Source: FEN-1099 sp964511015 (GTDB lineage Bacteria > Lernaellota > Lernaellaia > Lernaellales > Lernaellaceae). Taken from it: a stretch of 64,000 nucleotides of DNA. The stretch's first letter is position 1. Every line of letters begins with the position of its first letter. A model generated the notes under the pieces. It did no database searches, was not told where the DNA came from, and saw nothing but the letters and a program-made list of their open reading frames with translations. The stretch is from contig CAZEDX010000009.1 in NCBI GenBank assembly GCA_964511015.1, forward strand, positions 22,932 through 86,931, given 5' to 3'. Below, one piece after another: positions 17,854 through 25,911 of this stretch. The position numbers were made by a program, and so were the translations under genes.

Positions 17854-17885
17854 AAAGGCGGGGTTCTCCCCGCCTTTGTTCTTTT
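17854..17885 (+). terminator. Rho-independent terminator after DUF5684 gene
   Basis: A perfect 10-bp stem AAAGGCGGGG / CCCCGCCTTT (17854-17863 and 17868-17877) with a TTCT loop, followed by a T-rich tail (GTTCTTTTGTT). Confidence 0.92.
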
Positions 17886-18259
17886 GTTCATCCTAAGATT
17901 TTCAGATAGTGCGTGCCACGTACGTCGCCATACCTCACCTTTGTGGAAAGGATCAAGCTAGGGAGAGATCCCCTTTGACTGGGCTTGGGACCGGCTTCTT
18001 TCCACTCGCCCATCGCGCTCGCTCCATGCTTCGGTCGAGATCACACTGTCACCGAAAGCCTTTTTGAGACTTGGTTGCCGACGGCCTTTTCTCGGGGATC
18101 CGTTGGGTGGAGGGGCCCGAAAGAACACAGGAGGTTGTCTTTTCGACAATCCGAAAGAATCAAAAAAAGGGGGCGAACCCGACGGCCCGCCCCGTTGTTT
18201 TCGAACCGGATCTCGAATGCTCAGCCCCTAAAACCCTGGCCCCAAAATCCTGACTTTCC
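17886..18259. other. Gene-free gap, possible dispersed repeat remnant
   Basis: I see no supported gene between the DUF5684 terminator and the protease stop. On the minus strand, about 17958-18149, a short open frame encodes VISTEAWSERDGRVERS, a wording I associate with translated intergenic repeat elements in several bacterial genomes rather than a real protein. It occurs once in this window, so its repeat nature is unproven. Confidence 0.4.
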
Positions 18260-20434
18260 TTAGCTGCCGCATCCATTGTCGCCGTTATCGTCGTCGTCAT
18301 CGTCATCCGCGCCGGTCTGATCGTCATCATCGGCGTTGTCGTCGTCATTGACGTCGTCGTCGGTCGAGGTGTCATCGTCCTCGCCGAATCCTTCGCAGAC
18401 CGGATCGTCCAGGTCGGTCAACCCGTTGCAGTCGTTATCCTTGTTGTCGTCGCAGATTTCCGTCGCGCCCGGGTGCGAGGCCGGGTCGTCATTGGCGCAG
18501 TCCAAATCACCCGTGCAAGCGCCGCCGGACGGATAACCGTCGCCGTCAGTGTCGAAGCAATGGTCGTGGAAGAACCATTGCAGTGTGCGATTGACAAACT
18601 CATCCGCCTGATCCTGCGGCAAGGCCTCGACCGGGAACGCGGCCATCGCGACGCGGTAGGTGCTTTGATCTTCGTAATCGATCGGGAAACGCACGGCGGC
18701 CCCGCGCCCGCGGCCGTCGAGCCAGATCTTGGTGGCGTCATCGGTCGGCTTGATCACGTCGGTGTAGTTAATAAACGGGAACTTGAGATTGGCGGCAAGG
18801 CCGGCGGTGAGCGGCTCTTCGTCGATGCCGGTCACGTAGGTGTAGTTGACGTCATTCCACTGCTTGTCGATATGCAGGTAGTTTTTCACAAACTTGCCGC
18901 GGTACGCCATCAGGTACTGCAGCAGATCCTGCCCGATGGCCAGCAGTTGGCCGCCGCCGTCGAGATAAGCGACCATGGCGTTCTTGTCGTACTCTTTGAA
19001 GGTGCCCAGCCAGGGACCGGTGAACCACAGCACGGCCGGGGGCTTCTGTGCCAGTAGCACGGCCGGGAAACGGCCCTGTGCCGCCACATCCCACAGGTCG
19101 TAGTTGATGCCCAAGCGGCTCAGCATCGTGCCGTAGTAGTCCTCTTCGGCGGGCTTGCCGTCGTCGGAGATGATCAGCACATCGGCCGGGTATTTGATCT
19201 GGCCGTGCAGGTTGTACTCGACGTCGGGGTAACCGCTGAGCGAGGCCGCCAGGTGAATGTCCACCTCACCGAAACGCAACATCGACGACGGTATCGTGCC
19301 GCCGAACACGCCGTCATTGGCCGTCTGGTCGTTGTGCTTGCCGTCGTCGTACAGCTTGATGCTCTGGCCGGCCATGGTCGCGGTCAGCGATACGTTTTCC
19401 ACGCCGCGCAGGCAGTCGTTGGTGACGCGCACCGTTAACGGCAATGCCGCGGTCGAATAGAAGAAGAAATTTTGCCGTGGGCTTTCGGGCCGGATATAGA
19501 GTTCCGCATTGGTGCACGGTGGCGGCACGGGCAGATAGGTTTCGCTGCCCAATTCCGAATAGCCCCAGGCAATGCGGAAATAGCCGTTTTCGCCCCAGCC
19601 GGAGCCCCAGGAGTTTTTGACAATCCAGTACTGGCTGTCGGCGTCGTAGCCGACGATAACCACCGCGTGCGAGCCGGCATAGGCGCCCCAGGGGCGATAG
19701 ATGCCGTATTCGTAATCGAAGAAGTCGTCGTACACGGTAAAGGCTACCGTCACAGGGCCTTCCTGCAGTGCCTGCATGATCAGTTCGTACTCTTCCGGTG
19801 TGTCGGCGACGTCGTTGAGCACCACTTCGTAGGATTCGAGGCCCGCGGTGCGCAGCGCCCAGTCGTCACAGGCCTTGTTGCAGGCCGTGTCGTAGGCGTC
19901 GTAGCGCATGCAGGATTCGTTGGGGATGCCTTCGTCGCAGGCAGCATTGAGAATTTCCGACGCCCAACCGCCGTTGCAGCCCATCAGTGACTGGCACGAC
20001 ACCCCAAACTGCTCCGACAGGTCGATGGTCGGATTGGTCATGCCCAAGCGAATGGCCCAATTCGCTTCCATCGCGCCGAGCGCCGAGAAGACATAGCACG
20101 AGCCGCAGTCCTCCTGGTCGCGCACGCTGGTGACGAAATTGCCGTTGTGATCACGCCAATCCAGTTTTCGTGGCAGCTTAGCCGGATCGTGATGGGGAAC
20201 AAACTGGCGCGCGTGCGGCCCGAGGACCGGCTTGTCGGTCCGGTGGCCGAGCAGCGCCATCTTCTCCGCCCAAGTCAAATCGCTGACCGAGGTGTGTCCC
20301 CGCAGCCAGCCCGTATTTTGTTGTTCCATTCTCGTCCGCGAACCGCCGGGCGCCGACGGATCCGCCGAAACCACCATGGCGAACAGAAGAGAAAACAGTA
20401 TCGCCAGAACGAACGCCAACCAGAACCTGCGCAT
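18260..20434 (-). CDS. Secreted papain-like (C1A) protease with MopE repeat and Asp tail
   Basis: A 724-residue exported cysteine protease. A signal peptide (residues 1-24) and a pro-region of about 65 residues precede a C1A domain: oxyanion Gln107, catalytic Cys113 (DQEDCGSCYVFS), His256 (AGSHAVVIVGYD) and Asn274 (VKNSWGSGWGENGYF). A region of about 300 residues follows that may be beta-sandwich plus a glutamine-amidotransferase-like fold (DVLIISDDGKPAEEDYY, YLDGGGQLLAIGQDL). A MopE-type metal-binding repeat spans 628-681 (DTDGDGYPS, DNDCNG), then an Asp-rich tail at 682-724 ending NGDNGCGS. The ATG at 20434 has GGAGG upstream. It is probably anchored or displayed outside the cell. Confidence 0.88.
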   Translation of the reverse strand: MRRFWLAFVLAILFSLLFAMVVSADPSAPGGSRTRMEQQNTGWLRGHTSVSDLTWAEKMALLGHRTDKPVLGPHARQFVPHHDPAKLPRKLDWRDHNGNFVTSVRDQEDCGSCYVFSALGAMEANWAIRLGMTNPTIDLSEQFGVSCQSLMGCNGGWASEILNAACDEGIPNESCMRYDAYDTACNKACDDWALRTAGLESYEVVLNDVADTPEEYELIMQALQEGPVTVAFTVYDDFFDYEYGIYRPWGAYAGSHAVVIVGYDADSQYWIVKNSWGSGWGENGYFRIAWGYSELGSETYLPVPPPCTNAELYIRPESPRQNFFFYSTAALPLTVRVTNDCLRGVENVSLTATMAGQSIKLYDDGKHNDQTANDGVFGGTIPSSMLRFGEVDIHLAASLSGYPDVEYNLHGQIKYPADVLIISDDGKPAEEDYYGTMLSRLGINYDLWDVAAQGRFPAVLLAQKPPAVLWFTGPWLGTFKEYDKNAMVAYLDGGGQLLAIGQDLLQYLMAYRGKFVKNYLHIDKQWNDVNYTYVTGIDEEPLTAGLAANLKFPFINYTDVIKPTDDATKIWLDGRGRGAAVRFPIDYEDQSTYRVAMAAFPVEALPQDQADEFVNRTLQWFFHDHCFDTDGDGYPSGGACTGDLDCANDDPASHPGATEICDDNKDNDCNGLTDLDDPVCEGFGEDDDTSTDDDVNDDDNADDDDQTGADDDDDDDNGDNGCGS
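18263..18391 (-). repeat. Asp-codon repeat encoding protease tail
   Basis: About 130 bases of imperfect GTC/ATC trinucleotides on the plus strand encode the Asp-rich tail of the protease, residues 682-724. The composition resembles the tail at 16036-16275. Confidence 0.85.
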
Positions 20435-20596
20435 GACTACCTCCGCCGCGCGCGAACGCAAATAGACAGGTTTTTCTAAACCGGACGGACCGACCTGACA
20501 AGACGGGGGGGCAAAAAGCCCCGATTCGGCGGTGGGCCGAACTGGCGCGCAAGTCGTCGTCTCATTTGGGAAATTCCAAGTACATAGAGTTCGCCG

Positions 20597-21025
20597 TCAG
20601 TCGTGCTCGCCGGTGGCCACGAACAGGGTTTTGCCGTGCAGCACGCCGCGCGCCGAGGTTAGACTGTCGCCGATGCGCCGCACTTCGCGTGCCGGGCCGC
20701 GTAGCAGAATGATTTCCAGGCAGCGGTCGTGATCGATGTGCACGTGCGTCGTCGACGCAATCTGATCATGGTGATCGTGTTGAATATCAGTCAGCCGGTC
20801 GGACACCCCGCGCGCGTGGTGGTCGTAGACGATCGTCACTGCGCCCAACACCGGCGTGTCGTCGGCGGCCCATTCCTCGCGCTGCAATGCTTCGCGCATC
20901 AGGTCGGCCAACGCTTTCGACCGGGTGGCATAACGCTTGGTTTCGATCAGCCGGTCGAACTGCTCGAGCAGCTCCGGCGGTAACGACACACTAAAACGGG
21001 TGACTTTTTCTTTGGTCAAGAGCAT
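20597..21025 (-). CDS. nikR: NikR nickel-responsive regulator
   Basis: A 142-residue ribbon-helix-helix repressor. The N-terminal DNA-binding part is VTRFSVSLPPELLEQFDRLI, and the C-terminal ACT-like domain carries nickel ligands at His83, His94, His96 and Cys102, all offset by seven from the E. coli NikR sites (76, 87, 89, 95). It should repress nickel uptake genes when nickel is bound. No nickel transporter or hydrogenase gene is adjacent, so its targets lie elsewhere. The ATG at 21025 follows a run of five G. It diverges from the short-chain dehydrogenase. Confidence 0.93.
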   Translation of the reverse strand: MLLTKEKVTRFSVSLPPELLEQFDRLIETKRYATRSKALADLMREALQREEWAADDTPVLGAVTIVYDHHARGVSDRLTDIQHDHHDQIASTTHVHIDHDRCLEIILLRGPAREVRRIGDSLTSARGVLHGKTLFVATGEHD

Positions 21026-21188
21026 CCCCCAACTCGTTTGAGCGAGTGTGAAAGGCGCCGCCGCCGATGTCAACCAAGCCGGCAGCCGGAGTCCGCCCCG
21101 GTTTTCGGTTCGCGCTGGACTTGCCCTGTAGGCGGTGTAATCATGTGACTTCATGCCAAGCGACAACCTAAGACCAGGGGGAAGAACC

Positions 21189-22097
21189 ATGGCGGATATT
21201 CGTTACGACGGAAAAGTGGCCATTGTGACCGGCGCGGGCGGCGGCCTAGGGCGGGCCTACGCGCTCCTGCTGGCTTCGCGCGGAGCCAAAGTGCTGGTCA
21301 ACGATTTGGGCGGCTCGTTCACCGGCGACGGCGCCAGCCAGACCGCCGCGCAAAGGGTGGTGGACGAGATCAAGGCCGCCGGCGGCATCGCCGTGCCCGA
21401 CTACAACTCGGTCATCGACGGCGCGAAAATTGTGCAAACGGCCATCGACGCCTTCGGCCGGGTCGACATCGTGATCAACAACGCCGGCATTCTGCGCGAT
21501 GTGTCGTTTCACAAGATGACGCAGGAAGACTGGGACAAGATCATCGGCGTGCACCTGCAGGGCAGCTACGCGGTGACCAAGGCCGCTTGGCCGTATCTGC
21601 GCGACCAATCGTACGGCCGCATCGTCATGACCACCTCGGCCGCCGGCCTATACGGCAACTTCGGCCAGGCCAACTACTCCGCCGCCAAAATGGGCATTCT
21701 GGGCTTGGGCCTGGCGCTGGCTTGGGAAGGCGAAAAGCGCAACGTGAAGGTGAATATCATCGCGCCGATCGCCGGCAGCCGCATGACCGAAACCGTGTTG
21801 CCCAAGGAAATCTGCGACAACCTGAAACCCGACTTCGTGGCCCCCCTCGTGGGTTACCTATGCAGCGAACAGTGCGCGGTGAACGGCGGCATCTACGAAG
21901 TCGGCGCGGGCGTGTTCTCACGCGTGCGCTGGCTGCGGTCGCCGGGCGCGACGCTGCCGCTGTCGGCGCCGATCACCCCGGAAGACGTGGCGGCGAATTG
22001 GGACAAGATTAACGACATGACCGGCGGCAAGATGTGCAGCTCGCTGACCGAGTCGTCGATGATCACCATGGGGAATCTAGCCAGCTTGAAGAAGTAG
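21189..22097 (+). CDS. Short-chain dehydrogenase, MFE-2/hydroxyacyl-CoA type
   Basis: A 302-residue Rossmann-fold oxidoreductase. Visible motifs are the cofactor loop TGAGGGLG (14-21), NNAG (97-100), and the catalytic Ser150, Tyr163 and Lys167 (NYSAAK). The segment LVNDLGGSFTGDG after the first Asp is typical of the (3R)-hydroxyacyl-CoA dehydrogenase part of eukaryotic peroxisomal multifunctional enzyme 2 and its bacterial relatives. The likely reaction is reversible oxidation of a 3-hydroxyacyl-CoA. The C-terminal 50 residues (SAPITPEDVAANWDKIND) match the same subgroup. There is no hydratase domain or neighbour. The ATG at 21189 has GGGGGAAG upstream. Confidence 0.88.
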   Translation: MADIRYDGKVAIVTGAGGGLGRAYALLLASRGAKVLVNDLGGSFTGDGASQTAAQRVVDEIKAAGGIAVPDYNSVIDGAKIVQTAIDAFGRVDIVINNAGILRDVSFHKMTQEDWDKIIGVHLQGSYAVTKAAWPYLRDQSYGRIVMTTSAAGLYGNFGQANYSAAKMGILGLGLALAWEGEKRNVKVNIIAPIAGSRMTETVLPKEICDNLKPDFVAPLVGYLCSEQCAVNGGIYEVGAGVFSRVRWLRSPGATLPLSAPITPEDVAANWDKINDMTGGKMCSSLTESSMITMGNLASLKK

Positions 22098-22116
22098 CCG
22101 CGGGGATAATCAACTT

Positions 22117-22150
22117 CGGCGCGGGGGCGACTCCGCGCCGTTTCTATTTG
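22117..22150 (+). terminator. Rho-independent terminator after dehydrogenase
   Basis: CGGCGCGG (22117-22124) pairs with CCGCGCCG (22133-22140) across an 8-base loop, followed by TTTCTATTTG. It overlaps the last codons of the convergent radical SAM gene. Confidence 0.65.
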
Positions 22151-23124
22151 AGCACGTTGAACACCCGATTGAGCGGGCGCAGCACGCCGGTGAGAGTCTT
22201 GAAACCCCGGTAGTCGCAAAGCGCACACAACGGGGTGGCCCGGCGGTCGAGCGCCAGTAGGCGGCGGCGGATCTCGCGGTAGCGTTCGGAGAACCAGACG
22301 TTCCAGACCCCTTGTTCGACCGCGTTGCCGATCGGTTCCTGCACCAGCAGATCCTGGCAGCACAGCGACACCGTGCCGTCGTAGATGATGTTGATCTGCG
22401 TAAACGGCATCTGGCAGAACGCGCGCATCGGCCGCGGCGCAGCACCTTTGTTCGGTGCGGTGCCGGCGCGGTTGAACATCAGCATGCGTTGGTCGCGCTG
22501 GTACACGACGAACTTCTTTTTGCGCTCCGGCGACAACTCGGCCATCGTCGCCGCGATGTTCGCGCGCACCTCCCGCCAGTGCGCCACGTAGTCGTTGACC
22601 AACATATCGTCGAGGCCGGCGTCGAACAGCGATTGCGCCCGCGCGGGGCTCAGGATCAACCCGTTGGTGGAAAGTTGGAAGAAGGCGTGCGGCAGCTTCT
22701 GCCGCGCGTGCGCGATTTTGTCTTCCAGACCGGCATCGAGCAGCGGCTCGTTGTTAACGAAGAAAGCCAGGCGGCCGGTCCAATTCACGCGCGCCAGATC
22801 GTCGATGATGTGGGTGAATACCTCCCACGGCATGGCGCGATCTTCCCGCGCGCGGTTCTGCACGCTGGCGGCGCAGAACGAACAGCGACCGTTGCAGATC
22901 GTACGCGTTTCGATGCTGACCGTGGTGGGCATGATGCGTTCCCAGTCGCGGCGGTAGCGATTGCGCACCGTGCGGGAGAGCGGACCGTAGACGTAGTCCG
23001 CCATCCAGGCGTCAGGAACGCGCGCGCGCAGCCGGGCGATCCAGGGGCGCAACATGCGCGACACTGCGCCCGGCCCGACCACCTGGCCACGCGGTTCGAC
23101 ATCGAATCGTTCATGCGTTTCCAT
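22144..23124 (-). CDS. Radical SAM protein with SPASM-type C terminus
   Basis: A 326-residue enzyme with the cluster motif Cys77-x3-Cys81-x2-Cys84 (TICNGRCSFC) and a C-terminal SPASM-like Cys set (FCQMPF, LCCQDL, LCALCDYRG) that would bind an auxiliary Fe-S cluster. SPASM enzymes often modify peptides or act as dehydrogenases; no precursor peptide gene is visible nearby. The ATG at 23124 lacks a clear ribosome site, so the start is uncertain, and an ATG at 23157 is possible. It diverges from the THEP1-like NTPase, with 85 bases between starts. Confidence 0.85.
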   Translation of the reverse strand: METHERFDVEPRGQVVGPGAVSRMLRPWIARLRARVPDAWMADYVYGPLSRTVRNRYRRDWERIMPTTVSIETRTICNGRCSFCAASVQNRAREDRAMPWEVFTHIIDDLARVNWTGRLAFFVNNEPLLDAGLEDKIAHARQKLPHAFFQLSTNGLILSPARAQSLFDAGLDDMLVNDYVAHWREVRANIAATMAELSPERKKKFVVYQRDQRMLMFNRAGTAPNKGAAPRPMRAFCQMPFTQINIIYDGTVSLCCQDLLVQEPIGNAVEQGVWNVWFSERYREIRRRLLALDRRATPLCALCDYRGFKTLTGVLRPLNRVFNVLK

Positions 23125-23209
23125 GCGCCGTTTGTGCCACAAAACCCGCCCGCGCAAAAGGGCTGCCCCGGCGATGGATTGCCCGAGGCAAGTCCGCTAT
23201 GCTGGCGCC

Positions 23210-23761
23210 ATGGGCAAGGGTCGACTGATCGTCATTCTGACCGGTGAGCGCGAGGTGGGTAAAAGCACCTTGTGCCGCCAGGTGGCCGAGCATCTGCGCG
23301 GCGAGGGAATGCGTGTCGGCGGCGTGCTTACACAAACCGAACACCAAGGCGCCGAGCGGACCTTGACGGTGCATGATCTGGCCGACGACAGCCACATGGT
23401 GCTGGCCCGCACGCACGCGGCATTCCAAGGCCTCAAACACGGCGCGTTCACCTTCAGCCCAGACGGCGTGTTTTTCGGCATCAAGGCGATCGGTCGCGGC
23501 ATGACCGCCGATTTGCTGATCGTCGACGAAATCGGCCCGTTTGAAATGGACGGCGGCGGCTTCTTCCCCGTGCTGCACGTCGTGCGCAAAGCCAGCCGTA
23601 GTCTACTGGTGGTGCGGCCGAGCCTGATCGAGCGCGCGGCGGCCCGGATCGGGCTGGACCATTACGAAGTGGCGATGCTGGCCGGCGGCAACCACGAACA
23701 GACCGCCGAACACCTCGGCGAGCTGTTTCTCGAGCACTACCGCCGCGCCAACACGCACTAA
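23210..23761 (+). CDS. THEP1-like P-loop NTPase
   Basis: A 183-residue nucleotide-binding protein with Walker A GEREVGKST at 12-20 and Walker B LLIVDEIGPFEM. The second motif (DEIGPFE) and the overall length match the NTPase_1/THEP1 family, which hydrolyses nucleoside triphosphates and has been studied in Aquifex, Thermotoga and Bacteroides; its cellular role is not settled. The ATG at 23210 begins the first beta strand; the frame is open further upstream but would overlap the divergent gene. The stop is 2 bases from the convergent stop of the PATAN operon. Confidence 0.8.
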   Translation: MGKGRLIVILTGEREVGKSTLCRQVAEHLRGEGMRVGGVLTQTEHQGAERTLTVHDLADDSHMVLARTHAAFQGLKHGAFTFSPDGVFFGIKAIGRGMTADLLIVDEIGPFEMDGGGFFPVLHVVRKASRSLLVVRPSLIERAAARIGLDHYEVAMLAGGNHEQTAEHLGELFLEHYRRANTH

Positions 23762-23763
23762 CG

Positions 23764-25911
23764 CTATTCTTCCTTGAAGCGAATCAAACCTAGCTGCAAC
23801 AGACTGTAGATCATCTGCAAGGCGCGCGTGGGTTCCAGCAACGTGCGGTCGAGTACCTCGCCCAGTGTTCGCCGGCCGTCGATCATCGCCACTAGGGCGC
23901 TCTCACGGGGGTCGGTGAATAGCGTGACCAGATCCGCCTCACCGCGAGTGCGCAGCAACGGGAAGGAGCGGTACTTGCGCAGTTCCGCTTCGATGCGGTC
24001 GGCTTGGATCGTGTCGCGCACGCCGCGCAGAATCAGTCGCGTGAGATCCACCGTGATCGGCGGGGCCTCGCGTTGATCCCACGGCCCTTCGTGGAAAGCG
24101 TAGGTGCCCTCGCGCCAGGTGAACAGCGCGATAAGCTTGTTTTCGATCTGGGCCAGCAGCGCTTGGAACAGATCGTGCGGACTCAACAGCTTTTCGGCCA
24201 ACAACGTTTCGCCCAACGGCCGGCTGGTTTCGCGGGACAAGGCCAACGCGCGGTCGCGATCGGCCGCCGAGATCTTACCCTGGCCGACCAACAGGTTGCC
24301 CAACGCGTGTGGGCCGATGCGATTGGACGCGATGCGCACCGGCATGCCGTTGGCCAGAAAGACGGTCTCCTCGATGTCACCACGCGACACCTTCAGCTGA
24401 CCGGTCGCCTTGCGACGATACAGCATATACAGGAACTGCACCAGTGGTGTTTCGGCAAGATCGCCGAAATCGGCTACCTTCTTTTCCGGTTCTTCCTCGA
24501 TTGCTTCTTCTTCCGCTTCGCTCGGCGTGCGAACAGCCTCGCGCCGCGCGCGGTCGACCACCGCTTCGTCGAGCCGGAAGAAACGGTCTCCTTCGGCAAA
24601 ACGGATCAAGCCGAAGAGCAAGAACAGGTAGAGCACCTGGAAAGTGCGGGCGAAGCTCAGGTCCGCTTCGGCCACGATTTCGCCGAGCGTGCGTTCGCCA
24701 TCGACCAGGTTCAACAGCCGCCATTCGTTTTTGGTGATGTTCAGATCGGTCGGTCCGATCCCGGCAATGTCGCCCCGCACCACCAGCGCGTCTTTGTTCT
24801 GGTAGACGCGCTCCTCCAGCTTGGACAGGTCGTAGTGCACGCCGACGCCGGCCAGCAGAATCGAAAGCATGTCCTGCTCGATCGGCAGTGTGTCGGTTTC
24901 GTCCAGCTGACCGGGGCGGAACTCGTAGGCGCCTTCCTTCCAACGGAAAGCGGAATTCATCTTGCGTCGGGCTTGGCTGCGCAACACGTTTTTCAGTTCG
25001 CTGTCGGTGAGCAGCTTCTCGCCCACCAGCACCTCGCCGAGTTTCCGCCGTTCTTTCTGCGATTGCACCAGTAGCCGTTCCAGCTTGGCGCGCTCGACCA
25101 TGCCGCGCGCAATCAGAATCTGCCCCAGCGCGTCGTCGCGGATGAAATTGGTGTGGATCGCGATCACCCGCCCGTCACGCAGCAGAATGTTGCGCTCTTC
25201 TTCCCACGACCGAATGGTCAGCGTGCCGGTCGCTCGCCGTTGATACAGCGAAAGCAACAACTCCGGCAGTAACACCGGACCGAGCTTGCCGTCGTCGGGG
25301 ATGTCACCGGCGCGGGCACGCACCGCCCGGCGGGGCGTCTCGGGTGTCGCTTTGGCCGAGCGACGTTCCACCGGCGGCGGCTCCGGCGCTTGCGGGCGCG
25401 GCGGCTCCTCGCGATGGACCGGTTTCGGCCGCGGAGGCTCGGGGGGCGGCGGTGGCGGCGGGACGGCGCGCTTCGGTGGCGGTGGCGGCGGGGTCGGCTT
25501 TGCCGTCGGCGATCGCTGCTCCTCATCCTCGCTTGGCCCCAAAATGCCCATGATCGCCTGCATCATCTCGCCCGGATCGAGCGGCATTTCCAGATACAGA
25601 TCGGCGCCAAAACGCGTGCGTGCTTCCAGCGAGAATTTGGCCGAACGTTTGAGCGACGAAACCAGCACGACCTGCGCTCCCGCCGAGCGCCGATCGGCCT
25701 TGAGGCGCTTGCAGACTTCCAGGCCGTTGGCGTCCGGCAGCAACACGGCCAGCACCACCAGATTCGGCCGTTCCTGGTCGATCAGCGAATCCAACTCCCG
25801 GGCGTTCTCGGCGCTGACGGCTTCCCAGTTCTCCGCCTGGAATAGCGCTTCCAGTTGGCCGGACAGCCGCGGATCGTGCACCACCAGGTAGACGCGTTTG
25901 GTTGTGCTCAT
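23764..25911 (-). CDS. Pseudo-receiver protein with two PATAN domains
   Basis: A 715-residue protein, last gene of the PATAN operon. The N-terminal receiver-like domain (about 1-125) has lost its chemistry: the phospho-acceptor position is Ala55 (LVVLAVLLP), the conserved Lys is Met109 (LYLEMPLD), and the acidic pair is His-Asp. A Pro/Arg-rich linker (about 130-205) leads to two PATAN (DUF4388) modules, about 205-335 (VLLPELLLSLYQRRATGTLTI) and about 480-620 (LVQFLYMLYRRKATGQLKV). Each is followed by a helical segment. There is no J domain or TPR. The ATG at 25911 overlaps the upstream stop (ATGA), so translation is coupled. The likely role is scaffolding or ligand-binding rather than phosphotransfer; this is inference. 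Confidence 0.85.
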   Translation of the reverse strand: MSTTKRVYLVVHDPRLSGQLEALFQAENWEAVSAENARELDSLIDQERPNLVVLAVLLPDANGLEVCKRLKADRRSAGAQVVLVSSLKRSAKFSLEARTRFGADLYLEMPLDPGEMMQAIMGILGPSEDEEQRSPTAKPTPPPPPPKRAVPPPPPPPEPPRPKPVHREEPPRPQAPEPPPVERRSAKATPETPRRAVRARAGDIPDDGKLGPVLLPELLLSLYQRRATGTLTIRSWEEERNILLRDGRVIAIHTNFIRDDALGQILIARGMVERAKLERLLVQSQKERRKLGEVLVGEKLLTDSELKNVLRSQARRKMNSAFRWKEGAYEFRPGQLDETDTLPIEQDMLSILLAGVGVHYDLSKLEERVYQNKDALVVRGDIAGIGPTDLNITKNEWRLLNLVDGERTLGEIVAEADLSFARTFQVLYLFLLFGLIRFAEGDRFFRLDEAVVDRARREAVRTPSEAEEEAIEEEPEKKVADFGDLAETPLVQFLYMLYRRKATGQLKVSRGDIEETVFLANGMPVRIASNRIGPHALGNLLVGQGKISAADRDRALALSRETSRPLGETLLAEKLLSPHDLFQALLAQIENKLIALFTWREGTYAFHEGPWDQREAPPITVDLTRLILRGVRDTIQADRIEAELRKYRSFPLLRTRGEADLVTLFTDPRESALVAMIDGRRTLGEVLDRTLLEPTRALQMIYSLLQLGLIRFKEE

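Noticed and set aside
20490..20530. Terminator GGGGC-TTTTT-GCCCC after nikR
   Set aside because: On the minus strand the hairpin is followed by a C run rather than T, so it is not a convincing intrinsic terminator.
20435..21188. NikR operator (GTATGA-N16-TCATAC type) near nikR
   Set aside because: I looked in the nikR flanks and saw no such palindrome.
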